A DNA stretch of 64,000 bases from Schistocephalus solidus (Eukaryota; Platyhelminthes; Cestoda; Diphyllobothriidea; Diphyllobothriidae): positions 124,001-188,000 of the forward strand of contig WEDG01004147.1 in the NCBI GenBank assembly GCA_017591395.1. The letters run 5' to 3'. Numbering within the stretch: position 1 is the stretch's first letter; each line of letters starts with the position of its first letter. Made by a program: the position numbers and the translations under genes. Below, piece after piece: positions 23,401 through 35,120 of this stretch. The notes under the pieces were generated by a model, which saw only the letters and a list, made by a program, of their open reading frames with translations, was not told where the DNA came from and made no database searches.

Positions 23401-24429
23401 TAGATATTAGATGATTCCTTTTTTAGCCAGAAAAGCCATCTCACGATGTAATTCAGGAAGGCAAAGGCGATATCAGCTTCGTGTAACTCTGTAATTTGGG
23501 CTGCCGCTCTAGAAGGTGTATCCGGCACCAACCTCTTCTAGCTGACCCTATTTGCAGAATCGGGTTTCATTGAGAGCAGCCATTTTCACCGTGTGACGCA
23601 CCAGTTCTTGTGCGACCATTGTCGTGCTCGCTTCCGGCTGGTTGCTCAACTGACTGTCTCAGAGAACAACCATTTCAGGTTGGGTAAGGAGAGTGGCTTT
23701 AGAAGCCTGTGGGGATAGGATGTAGACAAGGCTTGCTGCTTTTGTATTGGTTCGACCGCGAACGGGTCACGGAGAACTTGCAGATGTCAAGATATTCCAG
23801 AATTCGGTTAAGGCGTCATTTCCAGACCTTTATCCCAAACGCTTGTCGGGCAAGGACCTGGCTTAGCGGGAGGACGATCAGACTCTTTCGGGGCCGTCTA
23901 CGGTTTTGAATGTCATCCTCCATGTATGACTTTTTAAGTTAGGTGGGAGGGTTTGAATGGTTGGAGTTAACATGAATCAAAGGTGTGGGTGTTCACGCAC
24001 GCCACGTTAGCGTGTCGATGGAGGCGGTTACTGCGGCGTGGTCGGTAGGCTGTCCTAGACTTCGAGGGACCAAAGTTGAGAGTTAGGTGTTAGGTAAGGG
24101 CAAGGCATAGCAACTACCAACTTCACAAGACACATGGGGTAACCTCTCATCCCTGCATGGTATATGTCCTAACTGGGCAACCTTACCCTCAAACGCAAGT
24201 ACTGACAGAGAATACTGCTGTTGAAACGCAAGTGAGGCGAATGTCGAAAGTCATCCCTGCCCCCAGTCTAAAAGCTGCTGGTCGCGCACTCCGTCAGCAT
24301 CTGGAATGGTCCAGCAACGACAAAAATACACGATATCTGCTCTGTAATGAACAAACTATCAATCATTTGAGTCAAGAACAAGTCTGACGCCAGCAAATTT
24401 ACATAAGTGCGATGTCAAAATTGAGTGAA

Positions 24430-24960
24430 ATAGTGCCTGCGGAAGATGCAGAATGCCTTGAAAACTTCTTCGTGGCTATCAAAATGGTCTGCGGTCCCCA
24501 AAAGGTCGGCATGGCAACGGTCTTCAACTCAACAAGCCATTTATCTTGGCGGGAAATTCTAAAATTTGGGCGCAAGGACAGCTCCCGGTGGATATCAAGT
24601 AGGTCGGCAGTGTCCACCGATACAAATATAATGAGAACCGACTACTCTGCAATGTTAAGGAAGACTATGTCCCAGAAAATTGCAGATTACTCGTTTTCAG
24701 GTTCATACTTAATCGCCTGAACCTTCATCTGGAGCAAAGATTTCTAGCTTGCATTAAATGTATATTCTAAAAGAGTCGCAGAAGCAAACACAAAGTCTTT
24801 GCCACATGCCAACTGAAATATAACTTTTAGGAAATGCGAACAAACCTTGACCCCACCTTTGAGAACCTGATAAAGGCCTTTGATACAGTCAACCGTGACG
24901 GACTTTTGAGGAACAGGCTGCAGTCCGCCTGCTCGCAGCTATCCAAGCAAATGGAAGCCA
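24430..24960 (+). pseudogene. RTE LINE fragment, strongly worn
   Basis: ENFFVAIKMVCGPQKVGMA (from ~24459) parallels the N-F-F-x-A-x-K-A-V-Y-x-x-x-x-K-G-x-A segment of the LINE at 18.65 kb. At ~24834, EMRTNLDPTFENLIKAFDTV followed by NRDG matches the RT segment that ends the fragment at 19.28 kb. The part between is shortened or unrecognisable. Confidence 0.5.
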
Positions 24961-25599
24961 CCGGTACGAGGGCATGTTAGCGTGCAGCACGCAAAAGAAA
25001 ACAGTTTCGGAAAAGATTTCTGTAAAAATGGCGTAAATTATGTTTGTGTACTGCCATTTATCCATTTTAGCCGCATGATGGGCACATACCGTCAAGAGGG
25101 GCAAGAATGAGCACCAGTAGCAAAACTGACAGACATTTGTCCGATATTCGACACATGCATTCTACGAGGACTATTTCCGAGGCCACTATCTGCAATCTAA
25201 TATCAGCGGTTGACGGCAATCTGAATACCACAAACTAGGTAGGCATGTAATGAAGCGTGGAACCTTTTGTCTCTGGCTGCATAACCCACGAAATAACTAT
25301 TAACACGGAGAAAACAGTGATTATTTTAACCAGCACAGCAGGGGAAAAATTCCTGTTCCAAGGAAGTATAGTGAGGAAATTACCAATGAGGGATTGTAAT
25401 CCTGTAAAAGCTCGTATACTAAGCCGGTACATGTGAACTTTACTGGGGTCAGGCAAGGAAATTGGGGTACATTGGCCTCAGCTACCTTGGTCGAATACTA
25501 AAGGTGAGGATGCAGGAAAAAATCCCAGTCACCCAGACCTTGGAAAGAACCAGCGTTCTCGTGTGCACGTCACACTCTAGAAGATACTACGGCGATGAA

Positions 25600-25740
25600 G
25601 TGACTATATCGTGAAGATGGCTTACCAGCGCTTATCCAGGCTGTTCTATTATGGCGAATTGACTGCTGTTAATCGTAGACAGAGCTTTCCAAAGCGACGT
25701 TGCATAAACACACTGAGACCTGGGAAAGTCTGTCACGGGC
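25600..25740 (+). pseudogene. RTE LINE C-terminal fragment
   Basis: RLSRLFYYGELTAVNRRQ and P-K-R-R-C-I-N-T-L resemble the end of RTE ORFs (R-L-P-K-R-L-F-Y-G-E-L, then a basic P-K-K-R-Y-K-D-T-L). The same orientation as the fragment ending at 24960 suggests one broken element. Confidence 0.5.
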
Positions 25741-25744
25741 TCCA

Positions 25745-27515
25745 CAGACCTGGCGTCATGCTTGCTTATCCTACCGTTGTATATTCGGACGCCCCATGGG
25801 ATTAGTAATTCCTGTGCACATGCACAGTAATCTGTAAGTAAACGACAAAGGCAAGACCCCCTTGCTCGCATGTTCGTCGGCGCCGCCTCTCAAGCACTGA
25901 GTGCGTGCCTATGGCAACCTCCGCCAATGCCGAGACACTGATAAATATTTCTCGCCTCATCGACCGGCCGCAGCCGACCGAGGCTCAAGCAGATACACTT
26001 TGGCTGTCGCCTGCTCAGTAAAAGTGCCTGTGGTAATTGCTTGCTGAGCTTCCTGTCTGCTTTTTGCCTCAGTAGGAGCTTCTCCAACCCCATCTGTCTT
26101 TCCCTGACTTGTAATTTGGGAGCCTTCGTCTGTCGAACATCGAAATTTACACCCTCACAAGCCCCCCCCCCCCCCCATCCAGTAACTGGAACGACTCGGT
26201 TACACAAATATACATGACAACTACCAACAACACATCCCAAACCGCATTTGCAAACAGTGCGCTATAGACAGCTGTTCTACGTTACGTCAAGTAAAGAACC
26301 CGACCTTGGTTGCAGTCGAACGGACTCGAATGGACCGCTGGAGCACGGGAAAGGGAAGAGAAAATCAAACCTACATTGGAGACGTATATGGAGGTTACAA
26401 GATACACCAAACTGACAAAACAGGTGCTAACCAAAGCCTAGACCCCATGGCAAATCCGCTCATTCCTCAATGAATTAACTACACCGAGTTTCAATCATGC
26501 ACGACTTGCTATGAGTTGTGGTCTTGAAGGATGCCAACCGAAACGAAATTTCCGTTTTGCATAGAACCGGTGTCGGGTCCTTATGGCCCCAATGTATTGA
26601 GGTCCAAAGCAACGGATATGGCTTCGAACGCGCTGCCAATGTGTGAGGTCGATCGATAGAATCCCAGACACTCCGCGGTTCTCTCTGTCAGTGTCCTTAG
26701 CCGTCAGCTTCTTTTAATATAGCTGTGTGTGCATCCCTTTCCCAACCGACACGCCCCGGTAACTTTCAGTTGGGTGACTTTGTTCTCCGTGTTCCCTGCT
26801 TGCGTTCAAATCGCTGAACAATAAATTTTGAGGTCCTAAGATCAGTTGTTTCACGTTGCAACAGATCTGTTAACACGAAATTTGAAAAAAAATGTATTCC
26901 CGCAGCTACTTGCAACCTCCGTTTAATTGAGAATATGAATATCTGTAAATAAAATGCACAGTGCTCGGTGGAAGATTTAACCTAACTCTGGACAGCTTTT
27001 TTAACACCAACGGATTCGGATCCAACTTCTAAGGGTGGGTTTGACGCGCACATCGCAAGCCACCCTCCGTCCCCGCATTATGCAGCCTAGAAACCTGAAA
27101 CAAAATCGAATGGACTCGGTCGTAGATTATCGGATAAACGGAAGAGAGGATCACTGTAATTACCCTAGGGAGAGTAGGCAAAGGCTACAAACCCTATCGC
27201 ATGTGCATAAAACCATAACTTCTGATACGTTCCCATTCTTCAAAAATGAACAGACAATAAACAGTATGACTGTGGGTAGAGTTATCCTGATAATATTTTG
27301 ACTCTGTTTTGTTTGATGTTTAGTTCAAAATGGGCTGAGTAAATTAAATCTCACCGACAAGTACCTTCACGAGACATTAATTATCAGTTTCTTGGGTGAA
27401 TTTGTTATAAAGTTGCGAAAATTCCCATTTAAAAATCCAAAAGACAATTTGGGTAGCATAAGTTAGCTTTCGATAAATTTTCATCAGCTTTTTATATTTC
27501 ATCACTATGTAACTA
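25745..27515. other. No gene seen
   Basis: Includes a pure C run of 16 bases at 26161-26176 and otherwise unassigned sequence. The GATAAATTTTCATC patch at ~27468 resembles the repeat at 1.43 and 4.74 kb. Confidence 0.4.
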
Positions 27516-27519
27516 ACTC

Positions 27520-28560
27520 AAATATGCGGGTAAGTATAACAAATCATACGGTATTTAGGGCATGGTAGGGAGGGGAAAGGAAACAAAATTGCGGTCCATC
27601 TTCCATCTTCCACCTGGCGGCCGCCGGGACAGGTAATTAGATGCGGGTGGTTGAATTGGTGGCTTTCGGCCACGGTAATTGCGGCGCCTGTATAAAGTTC
27701 TTTTGGGCGCACAAGACCGTTTTACGTAGCCTGATTGCAGCCACTTCTACCGTAGCCAACAGACGTTGTCCAAGGAATTTTTACTAGCTTGAGGTGACCT
27801 TGTTAATCACCCGGAATGCTTCTTTGGCATCTAAACGATGATTCGTGTCTACCACATGCGCAAGAATAGAACTGTTTATTGTCTTTGTTTGACCCTTTCC
27901 AGACAATGATGGGAGGGGCTCTCATATACTTTTGGAAAAACGACAGCTCATGCGACCGATATATGCTGCCCCACAGGAGCGGGTAAAGGAAAAGATGCAC
28001 AAAGATTTGGTCTGGGCTGGCCGTTTGTCCTTGTCACCTCCGTATAGGATGGGATTAGTCGAGAAAAGAACATGGGCATCGGCTGCTGGAAAGGTGCTTG
28101 ACACAGCTTGGCTTTGGTTGCCCTCTTAAGAGTTCACTTGCTGCGTCACCTTGAAATGGGACCCTGATGAAGAGTCTTTTCTTGCTCGCCGATAGCACCG
28201 GCGGCTTTGATGGTCTTTCGGTCATATTCTTAATAATAAATCAATCTGGATATCCATTCTGTCGAAAAGGGCTTTCTACAAACTTTAGCTCTTCGTCAAT
28301 GCTATTGGCCGAGCAGATCCTTTTCGCCCTTTGTGTCAGACAGCGCACTAAATTACGCTCAAGGTTCAGTGGTACAAAACTCCCAAAGTGGGTGTACAGG
28401 CCGAACCAAGTCTTCTTACAATACACCCTACGTCGAATACTCCCGTCAGACCTTCTACTCAGAAGCAGGTAATCCATAATCTTTGTAACCTTATCCACAT
28501 CAACTTCAAAAAAAAACACAAAATTATATAAATTTGGTACCGCAATGGTTATATTAACTG
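27520..28560 (-). pseudogene. Penelope-like element C, partial copy 1
   Basis: On the - strand: YLLLSRRSDGSIRRRVY (~28480), RNLVRCLTQRAKRICSA with IDEELKFVE (~28360-28280), FRQNGYPD, SASKKRLFIRVPFQGDAA (~28200-28150), FPAADAHVLFSTNPILYGG, then CGAAYIGRMSCRFSKS (GIY-YIG start, ~27970). The C-terminal LCAQK-like helix is worn near 27720. Frameshifts and stops separate the blocks. The RT palm is missing, so this is a 5'-truncated, dead copy. Confidence 0.8.
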
Positions 28561-28654
28561 TGTGATATAAACCTGGAAAACGAGATAAAATGCACGTTGT
28601 GCTTCTAAGATAAACCAATCTAAGAAACATTTTTTATCCAAGCCAACACACTAA

Positions 28655-30247
28655 TTTCACGGGTGTCTGAATCGGTGTCTTTCGACAACGGTAATTGCGG
28701 CGCCTGTATAAAGTTCTTTTGGGTGCACAGAACCGGTTTACGTAGCCTGATTGCAGCCACTTCTGCTGTAGGCAACAGACGCTGTCCAAGGAATTTTTAC
28801 TAGCTAGAGGGGACCTTGCAAATCACCCGGAAGGCTACTTTGGCATCTATACGATGAGTCGTGTCTACCATATGCGCGAGAATAGAACTGTTTAGTCTTT
28901 GTTTGACCCTTTCCTGACCAAGCTGGGAGGTGCTCTCTTATCCTTTTGGACAAACGCCGGCTCGTACGACCAATATATGCTACCCCACAGGAGCGGCTGG
29001 CAGTTTGTCCTTGCCCCCTCCGTATAGGGTGGGATAAGTCGAGAACATTACATGGGCATCAGCTGCTGGAAAGGTGCATGACACAGCTTGGTTTAGGTGC
29101 CTCCGTAAGAGTTCATTTGCTGCGTCACCTTGAAATGGGACCCTGATGAAGAGTCGTTTCTTGCTCGCCGATACAAACTTAAGCACTTCGTCAATGCTTT
29201 CGGCCGAGCAGATCCTTTTCACCCTTTGTTTCAAACAGCGCACTAAATTACGCTTAAACTTTAGCGGTACACAACTCCAAAAATGGTTGTATTGCCCTGA
29301 CCACGTCTTCTCACGATAGACTGCCGAATACTTCCGTCAGGCTTTCTACTCAGAAGCACGTCAAGAAAAGGGAGCGGTTCGGCTTGCTCTTGTTCCAATG
29401 TAAATTGGATTGATGGATGCACTTGATTAATGGTATCCATTAGAGCTTATATGTTCGTTTGTTCAAAAGAGAGACGAGATATCCAGTGAAAACATGACCC
29501 TGCCATTCCGGTCGAGGTCTTTCACGCCATCGATGAATTCAAATGTATCTCGGTAGCTATGTTGCACTAGCTGATATTGTATGGGCTTAAGTTTTTCCGC
29601 TAACCATTTTTCTATCGCATGGAACGGTGAGTTCCTCTTATCTAGGATGGGACGAATGGGCATGCTGTCTTTGTGAATTTTTGGCAACCCGTATAGTTGA
29701 AGTATATGCGTGCCGACGGGGTGGGGATGCCCTAGATCATGCTCACTTATGAAACCCTCCATTTGAAGTCTTTTCAAACATTCAGTTCGTTTTTTTTCAA
29801 CCTCATCCGTACGATCTTTCTCCCTTTCTGTCTTTCAAAAAATTGCATAGCATAATCTGTTCAGTCCATTAAAACAACGCCTGTTCCCTTATCTGGCTTC
29901 GTTGTGAGGATATCTTTGTTTTGACGGAGTTGTTTTAGTTTCCCTACGTGTGACTTCATTACCATGCCCCGACATTTCCAGTCATTATTCAAGTATTGAT
30001 AAGAGCAATTAACTAACATAGACTTAAGGCATTGTACGCTCTCTGCCGAAACTGGCTGAAGGTCGTGGTTTAAATTCAAGAGATTCTCGAAAAGAATTGG
30101 ATCAACCGATAGCATTGAAGGAGAGCTTAATGTTTTAGAAAGCATTTTTCGACAGAACTGACATCCAGATCGCTGTGTCGTTAAAAACATGGCCGAAAAA
30201 CCACCAAAGATTCCCATGCTATCGGCGAGCAAGAAAAGACTCTTCAT
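28655..30247 (-). pseudogene. Penelope-like element C, longer copy 2 with internal deletion
   Basis: From the N-terminal side: LNLNHDLQPVSAESV (~30070), ILTTKPDKGTGVVLMD (~29915-29861), LYGLPKIHKDSMPIRPILD (~29695), VMFSLDISSLF (~29495), then directly HPSIQFTLEQEQAEPLPF with LDVLLSRKPDGSIRQ (~29420-29310). The next blocks are KRICSAESIDEVLKFVS, LFIRVPFQGDAANELL and FPAADAHVMFST (29240-29040). The GIY-YIG region follows, ending L-C-T-Q-K-N-F-I-Q-A-P-Q-L-P (~28710). The stretch between SLDISSLF and HPSIQFT, which should carry the MGSP and YVDD motifs, has been deleted. Confidence 0.8.
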
Positions 30248-30412
30248 CAGGGTCCCATTTCAAGGTGACGCAGCAAGGGAACTCTTAAGAGGGCGCCTAA
30301 GCCAAGCTGTGTCAAGCACCTTTCCAGCAGCCGATGACCGTGCACTGTACTTGACTACTCCCATCCTATACGGAGGTGACAAGGACAAACGGCCAGCCCA
30401 GACCACCTCACT
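30183..30412 (+). pseudogene. PLE C segment in inverted orientation
   Basis: The + strand reads SASKKRLFIRVPFQGDAA, then SQAVSSTFPAADDRALYL and YGGDKDKRPA. This is the same block as in copies 1 and 2 but on the opposite strand. It overlaps the N-terminal end of copy 2 and abuts a - strand C-terminal block at 30412. Confidence 0.75.
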
Positions 30413-30513
30413 AATTTCACGGGTGTCTGAATCGGTGTCTTTCGACAACGGTAATTGCGGCGCCTTTATAAAGTTCTTTTGGGCGCACAAGACCGTTTTA
30501 CGTAGCCTGATTG
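30413..30513 (-). pseudogene. PLE C C-terminal block, third copy
   Basis: The - strand reads IRLRKTVLCAQKNFIKAPQL, then P-L-S-K-D-T-D-S-D-T-R-E. Near-identical blocks lie at 27650-27745 and 28655-28760. Here the block is joined to an inverted PLE segment at 30412 and to a telomere-like element at 30514. Confidence 0.75.
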
Positions 30514-30835
30514 CGCTAAATTCCCCTGAAATTGTGTTTAGGATTAAGGTGAGGGTTCGAATTAAGTGTAGAGTTAGGCTTAACTTTGAGGTTAGCGTCA
30601 AAGTTGGGATTATTATCCTGATTAGACCAAGGGTTAAGGTTATTATCATGTTAACTGTAGGCTTTAGGTTTAGGATAGGTCTAGGGTTGAGATTAACGTG
30701 ACAGTTTAGTTTTATGTGGGGGTTGGTGACAGAGTCATGACTTGGGTATATTGACCCTTCCTGAAATTTACCGTAAGGCTACCTATGTTAAGTAACCGGA
30801 ATGGTTCTCATTCCTATATTCTGTTTAGGCTGCTA
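30514..30835. mobile_element. Telomere-like-core element (copy 3)
   Basis: Starts CTAAATTCCCCTGAAATT. The core has GATTAAGGTGAGGG, GGTTAAGG and GTCTAGGGTTGAG-type units. It ends with CCTTCCTGAAATTTACCG, GGTTCTCATTCCTATATTC and TGTTTAGG. The right end resembles the one at 281-345, down to the following TGCAAGGCATCCC. Confidence 0.5.
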
Positions 30836-30839
30836 TGCA

Positions 30840-32695
30840 AGGCATCCCAACCAAGATAGCCGTAAACCTCCACTCTAAATATTAGTGCTGATCATGCTCA
30901 ACATTTCGTCGTGTGGCGGGTGAATAAGCTGCGAAGGCAGAATTGAATGCTGTACCACCATTGTGGGAACTAGTGAGAGTGATGCTGATCCTTTTCAGAG
31001 TGATCCATTGACTATTGCCAGAAAATGGCGTACAGCACTCTGTTACAATGGTTGCTCTGAACGTCAGCCTAGTAGTTCGCATTCTCGTCATAAATACAGG
31101 CTAGACGGGCGTCGGCGGCTACTGTGTGCCCTCACAAATTTCCCTCGATTTGTAGTGGGCCGGAGGCTTAGCTGACAGGGCGGCTGGCTCGGTCGCCAAC
31201 TGCTACCTTCTCGAAACCTCAACTCTGTCTGGACTGCCAATAGGATGCTGCTGGCCGATCACAAAAAATAGCACAGGGAGGATTATTTCAATATTACTCT
31301 TTGTTGGTACTGCTCTTCGAGCGTTTATTTCCGTCGACACCGTGGCTAGATGCATCAGTATTTGAATAAGGCAAAGGCGAAGAAATACGCAGAATTTATT
31401 GACGTCATGCGATTTCGTAACCTCTTGTTCAACTGCGTACGGTCATTGCCTAGTAAAAGGACGAAGTAAACTTTCTAACTAAACGTAGACCTAAAGTGAT
31501 GAAATATTATTGGTAGTTAAATGTTGATCGGATATGTAGGTGCGCATGGTGAGGGGGAAATGGGGGGGGGGGTTAACTAAGCAAGCCAGTGAGAACATTT
31601 CAAGTGTGATTGAAACTACAACGCGCGGGACAGCAGTTAGTCAAGCAGGGAGAGGAGTGGGGGGTCGGCAGGGCGAATGGGGTTACCTCTGTTATTGATC
31701 CTCACCACGCAATGCCAGATTGATCGAATGATCCAGGTGCTTACGGAGTTCTGGTTTTCCGCTCCGTATTGCAGCGGCCTCTGCAAAGCGCATGACGTTA
31801 ATAAAGTCTGCATATTTCTTCACCTTTGCCTTATTCAAATTTCTTCCGGGAAAAAAGTAAATCAGTATTTAGTGGTGTGGTTGATAGTCAAAAATTACGT
31901 TACTAGAATAGGGCAATCTTAGTTCATGTTTCTGCCAAAAAAAACCCGAAATGTAGCAGGACAATTCGTTCTTGTAAAATGAGTCATTATTTCAGCATCA
32001 GGCACTTCAGGGTAGCCTGCTCAGGTTGACCGATATAGTTAGAAGAATTCAACCTCCTATTTCCGCCCTTTCAACCTGCGAGGAGCAGGTTTGTTGAGGT
32101 GGTATGATGGGCAACACAAAAGTTCCCCAAATCAGATGTCAGGGAAGACGGATTAGGCTGAACGAGATTTACTGAGTGAAAGAGCTTACAAGAGACTCGG
32201 CAGGCAGTTGCCACAAAACCGTCTCTTCGGGCTAGTATGCCAGTCAGAGTCCGTTACTGAGCATCTTTGCCCTGCATCCCCATAGACACCTTTGTTTCCT
32301 GCAGCCAATCAGTGAATGACGCAGTTTGATTTGTCGGTGCCAAGACGGGGGCGGCGCCAGCCCCGAATTGACCAAGAGCGTGAGGCATGAATAAGCACCG
32401 GTACTTGCGACCAAACGAGCAGACTACGACGGGTTCCTTAAAAGCCTGAAATTTTGATTTTAGTGAAGTAAATCAAATATATGTTACCTGTCGTTTCTAT
32501 TTTGAGGCACGATAAAAAGAACACGACATTCTCAGTTCGGCATCGTACTTGGGTTACAACAGGTTAGAGTATGCTCATATTTTGCGAAATACCGAGATCT
32601 TATATGGCCTATCGGACGCTCTTCGGCTGTGGAGGCAAGCCGTTTGATTTGGTTCCTGGTTGCCTGATTTACATAACTCACAGCATCCGTTTCAT
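30840..32695. other. No gene seen
   Basis: Unassigned sequence with an 11-base G run at ~31562-31572 and a G-rich flank. No exon or structured RNA could be supported. Confidence 0.4.
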
Positions 32696-32699
32696 ATCA

Positions 32700-32860
32700 G
32701 TTTGAGGAGCGAATAGAGGCGAATGTCCGCATTCAAGGTGTGTGTATAAGTGAAGAAGAAGGTTGTTCGTTCGCCGGAATCATGGCTTTATTCGTTTGAG
32801 TTTTCGAACTCTTACTGGAGTCCATCGTCAGAGATAAAATGGCAAAAAGGTCCCGAGGAG
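32700..32860 (-). mobile_element. Penelope-like element 3' end (inverse of PLE A end)
   Basis: The reverse complement matches 13530-13660 base by base over most of its length: ATCT, GGACTCCAGTAAGAGTTCGA, GATTCCGG, GAACGAAC, CTTCTTCTT, TATACACAC and ACATTCGCCTC. No GIY-YIG coding is recognisable above it (32860-33000). It is a solo 3'-terminal piece carrying a better hammerhead core than element A. Confidence 0.65.
32793..32837 (-). ncRNA. Hammerhead ribozyme core motif in PLE 3' end
   Basis: The - strand reads ATCT, then CTGACGA (32831-32825; fits the CUGANGA core), one T, stem II GGACTC/GAGTTC with loop CAGTAA, then GAAA (32805-32802). Stem III and the cleavage triplet after GAAA are not convincing, because ACTC can instead pair back with GAGT. 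It looks like a relic of a type I hammerhead, as known from PLE terminal repeats. Confidence 0.5.
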
Positions 32861-33009
32861 CTCCCGATTGAGCACTTGTGACAACTTCTCCTTGGAGGCA
32901 GCCGCAGACAACGAAGGAGGCAGAGTCGAAAGGCTATTTTACCATAGTTCGCCTCAGAAATACGTCTGATTTTATGCTTGTTCTGATAATCTCCTTGGTT
33001 CTCGCCGGA

Positions 33010-33240
33010 CGGCAGAACATGAGAATGGGAATTCCCCTATTCCGGTAGCCTAGCATTCATTTTCTGGGAGATCGGTACTTTGGGGAGGGTTAGGATATTG
33101 TTCGTGTTGGGGATAGGATTAGGTTTAGGGCCAAGCTTAAGCTCTGGGTCTGATTTAGTTTTAGGGTTACAGTTAGAACACGGTAATATTTAACACAAGG
33201 TCACCTATGCTATTGGGGCTTCCTATTCTCGTATCTTACG
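33010..33240. mobile_element. Telomere-like-core element (copy 4)
   Basis: Left part has ATGAGAATGGGAATTCCCC. The core has AGGGTTAGG, GGATTAGGTTTAGGG and GTTTTAGGGTTACAG. The right part has GGGCTTCCTATTCTCGTATC. The two ends form a loose inverted repeat around GAGAAT/ATTCTC. Confidence 0.5.
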
Positions 33241-33941
33241 TGAACTTTATCCGCACCACCCTTTTAAGCGATGAACTACAGTTGTCATCTGTTGCAGACA
33301 TACCTTTGCAGTTTTGGTTGCAATTAATGGCACTTGTTTATGTGGTTGTGCGTTTGGATTTATTACCCTATGAAGAGAAAAGAGACACGGTGTGAGTTAT
33401 GAAGTTTTTAATTATCAAACGATCTCTCCTTGTGGGTAAACGATAAATACCCACAGGTTCTATACGCCAGTCAAATAAGAAGAAGCTTGCGCACTAAAAT
33501 AAAAGCCATTTCCTATAACAAAAAAGCGCATACTTTAATTCAGAGGGTCTTGACATAAGTATTCGTTTATTAATTGATCAGAATGTCCTGTATTCATGAA
33601 ACCGATGGTATATACAAAGAGATTGTGGTCAAAAATGTACCTTGATTTCTTCTAAGGAGTTTAAATAATGTCTTAATTGTGCGCAAAGGAAGAGAACTGG
33701 TTTTGATTTTAACACAGTCCACAGGATGCACTGATGAACTGAGTAGCATGCGACAAGCCAAAAATACCGTTGCTTGTTCATATAAAGCCAATGTTAAAGC
33801 GCCTTAAATTAGCATACATATGGGATCTTATTTTGTAAGGAAAAAAACTTAGAAAGAGATGGAAATTCTGTCCGATTTCTAGTTGCTGACTTTGTAGTAA
33901 TATATCATAAGCAGGTATTCATTTCTTTAACGTGCTTGTTG

Positions 33942-34229
33942 TTAGAACCAGGAATGAGCATTTCTGGATATGAAGAAGAAGATGGCATAACCTTGGGAGC
34001 AGCATCCTTGTCCTCCCGAAGTGTTGGATGCTGACGAATTTCCATTGCCGAAAGATGGGAAAACAGCGTACTCCACAGAAGTTAGCCCAACTGAGTGCTG
34101 TCGCACGGACCAAGCTCCCCGGGCCTGTCCTAACACGAAGACCGTGACTAGAAGGATGAAGGAAAAGGGGATACAGATAACCGCCACCCCTTGTTCATAC
34201 GGCGTAAACCCACACTCTATTGTCAGCAT
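33942..34229 (-). other. Unidentified open frame with one hydrophobic segment
   Basis: A 95-codon frame on the - strand begins MLTIECGFTPYEQG and runs into a hydrophobic stretch (VAVICIPFSFILLVTVFVL, residues 15-33) that could span a membrane. The rest is polar and Ser/Gly-rich. No splice sites in the right phase were clear, and I could not place it in a family. It may be a stray exon or chance. Confidence 0.15.
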
Positions 34230-34734
34230 CGTGGTTGTCGCCGGCGTCCTTGTATCCTTTAACTAGGCCTCCACGGACCTATAAAGGGAGATGTCCCTGC
34301 AGTGCCTATAAACCTTGAAGGAGTCACGTAATGAAGTACTTAAGTCGGGTTTGCATGCTAAACATATAGTGCCTTCATGGCCGTGTTCGTTCGTTAGGCT
34401 AAATAGTGTATCCTTAAGGATAGCGAGGTAGGCGCACCTGATTTTTCCGTCTCCGTCTGCTTATGAGAAATCTAGTCTGCTCTAGAAGGGCTTGAATTGA
34501 CTTAAGTTCTCCGATAAGTTGCTTATTCGCAACTTGGTGGCCTCTAAGGAAAGGAACTGCAGCGCACGCGGAAAGGGCTGATAACTTCGGTCTTATCTTT
34601 TGTAAACTGATATAACTTTGCAGCTCTGGCGTGCTTCAAAACTGCCAGCCAGCACAGAAAACGGCAATAGGAACGCGTTCACTGAGGCAACACAGGAACC
34701 TTGCGCTAAATACCAGGACGTGTAAAAGGCAACC

Positions 34735-34840
34735 CTAGCCATATTCTTAGCCCTGACCTTAACAATAATTTCCCTGGAATTTAGTGCAAAACCACCTGTA
34801 CTACGGACGGTTCCTGTTCCAAACAGTCGTAAGTATTTAA
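34735..34840 (-). repeat. Telomere-like element end (copy 5, partial)
   Basis: Contains TAGCCCTGACCTTAACAA, then GAATTTAGTGCAAAACCACC, GGTTCCTGTTCC. The second half parallels 285-330, including the ATTTAGTGCAAA block. Confidence 0.45.
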
Positions 34841-34874
34841 CACTGTTGTGCACGGATGTATTTCCATGTTGTTA

Positions 34875-35120
34875 AAAAAATGCAAACACGAGATTACCGG
34901 CACAGACAAGGGAAACTGGAATGGCTATTTCTGGCTTATTAACCGATAATGCTTTACTGCCTCTTATACTAACCGCTGCGCGTTTGCTGGCGTGGCTCGA
35001 GAGTGAGCCCAAAGGCAGAACGTAACGAGTGAGTTCCCTTAACGATCGCTGCGCATCCACTCCATCAATGTTAATATTCCCAATCGAAACCGGCCAGACA
35101 AGGACTGACTGATCACGGCT
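34875..35120 (-). repeat. SINE copy (tRNA-less part)
   Basis: Starts ACCGGCACAGACAAGGGAAA, then CTGGAATGGCTATTTCTGG. Further blocks are GGCTCGAGAGTGAGCCC, GGCAGAACGTAACGAGTGAG and AATATTCCCAATCGAAACCG. These match the copies at 60.4 and 61.4 kb. Confidence 0.55.

Noticed and set aside
28160..28190. CTGATGA near 28166, 29140 and (reversed) 30245 as hammerhead cores
   Set aside because: No GAAA after a stem II; these bases are the reverse of the PLE coding block LFIRVPF and recur for that reason.
33942..34229. Possible membrane-protein exon (for example, of an oxidase)
   Set aside because: One hydrophobic segment only, no clear splice sites in phase and no family motif; kept only as an unidentified frame at low confidence.
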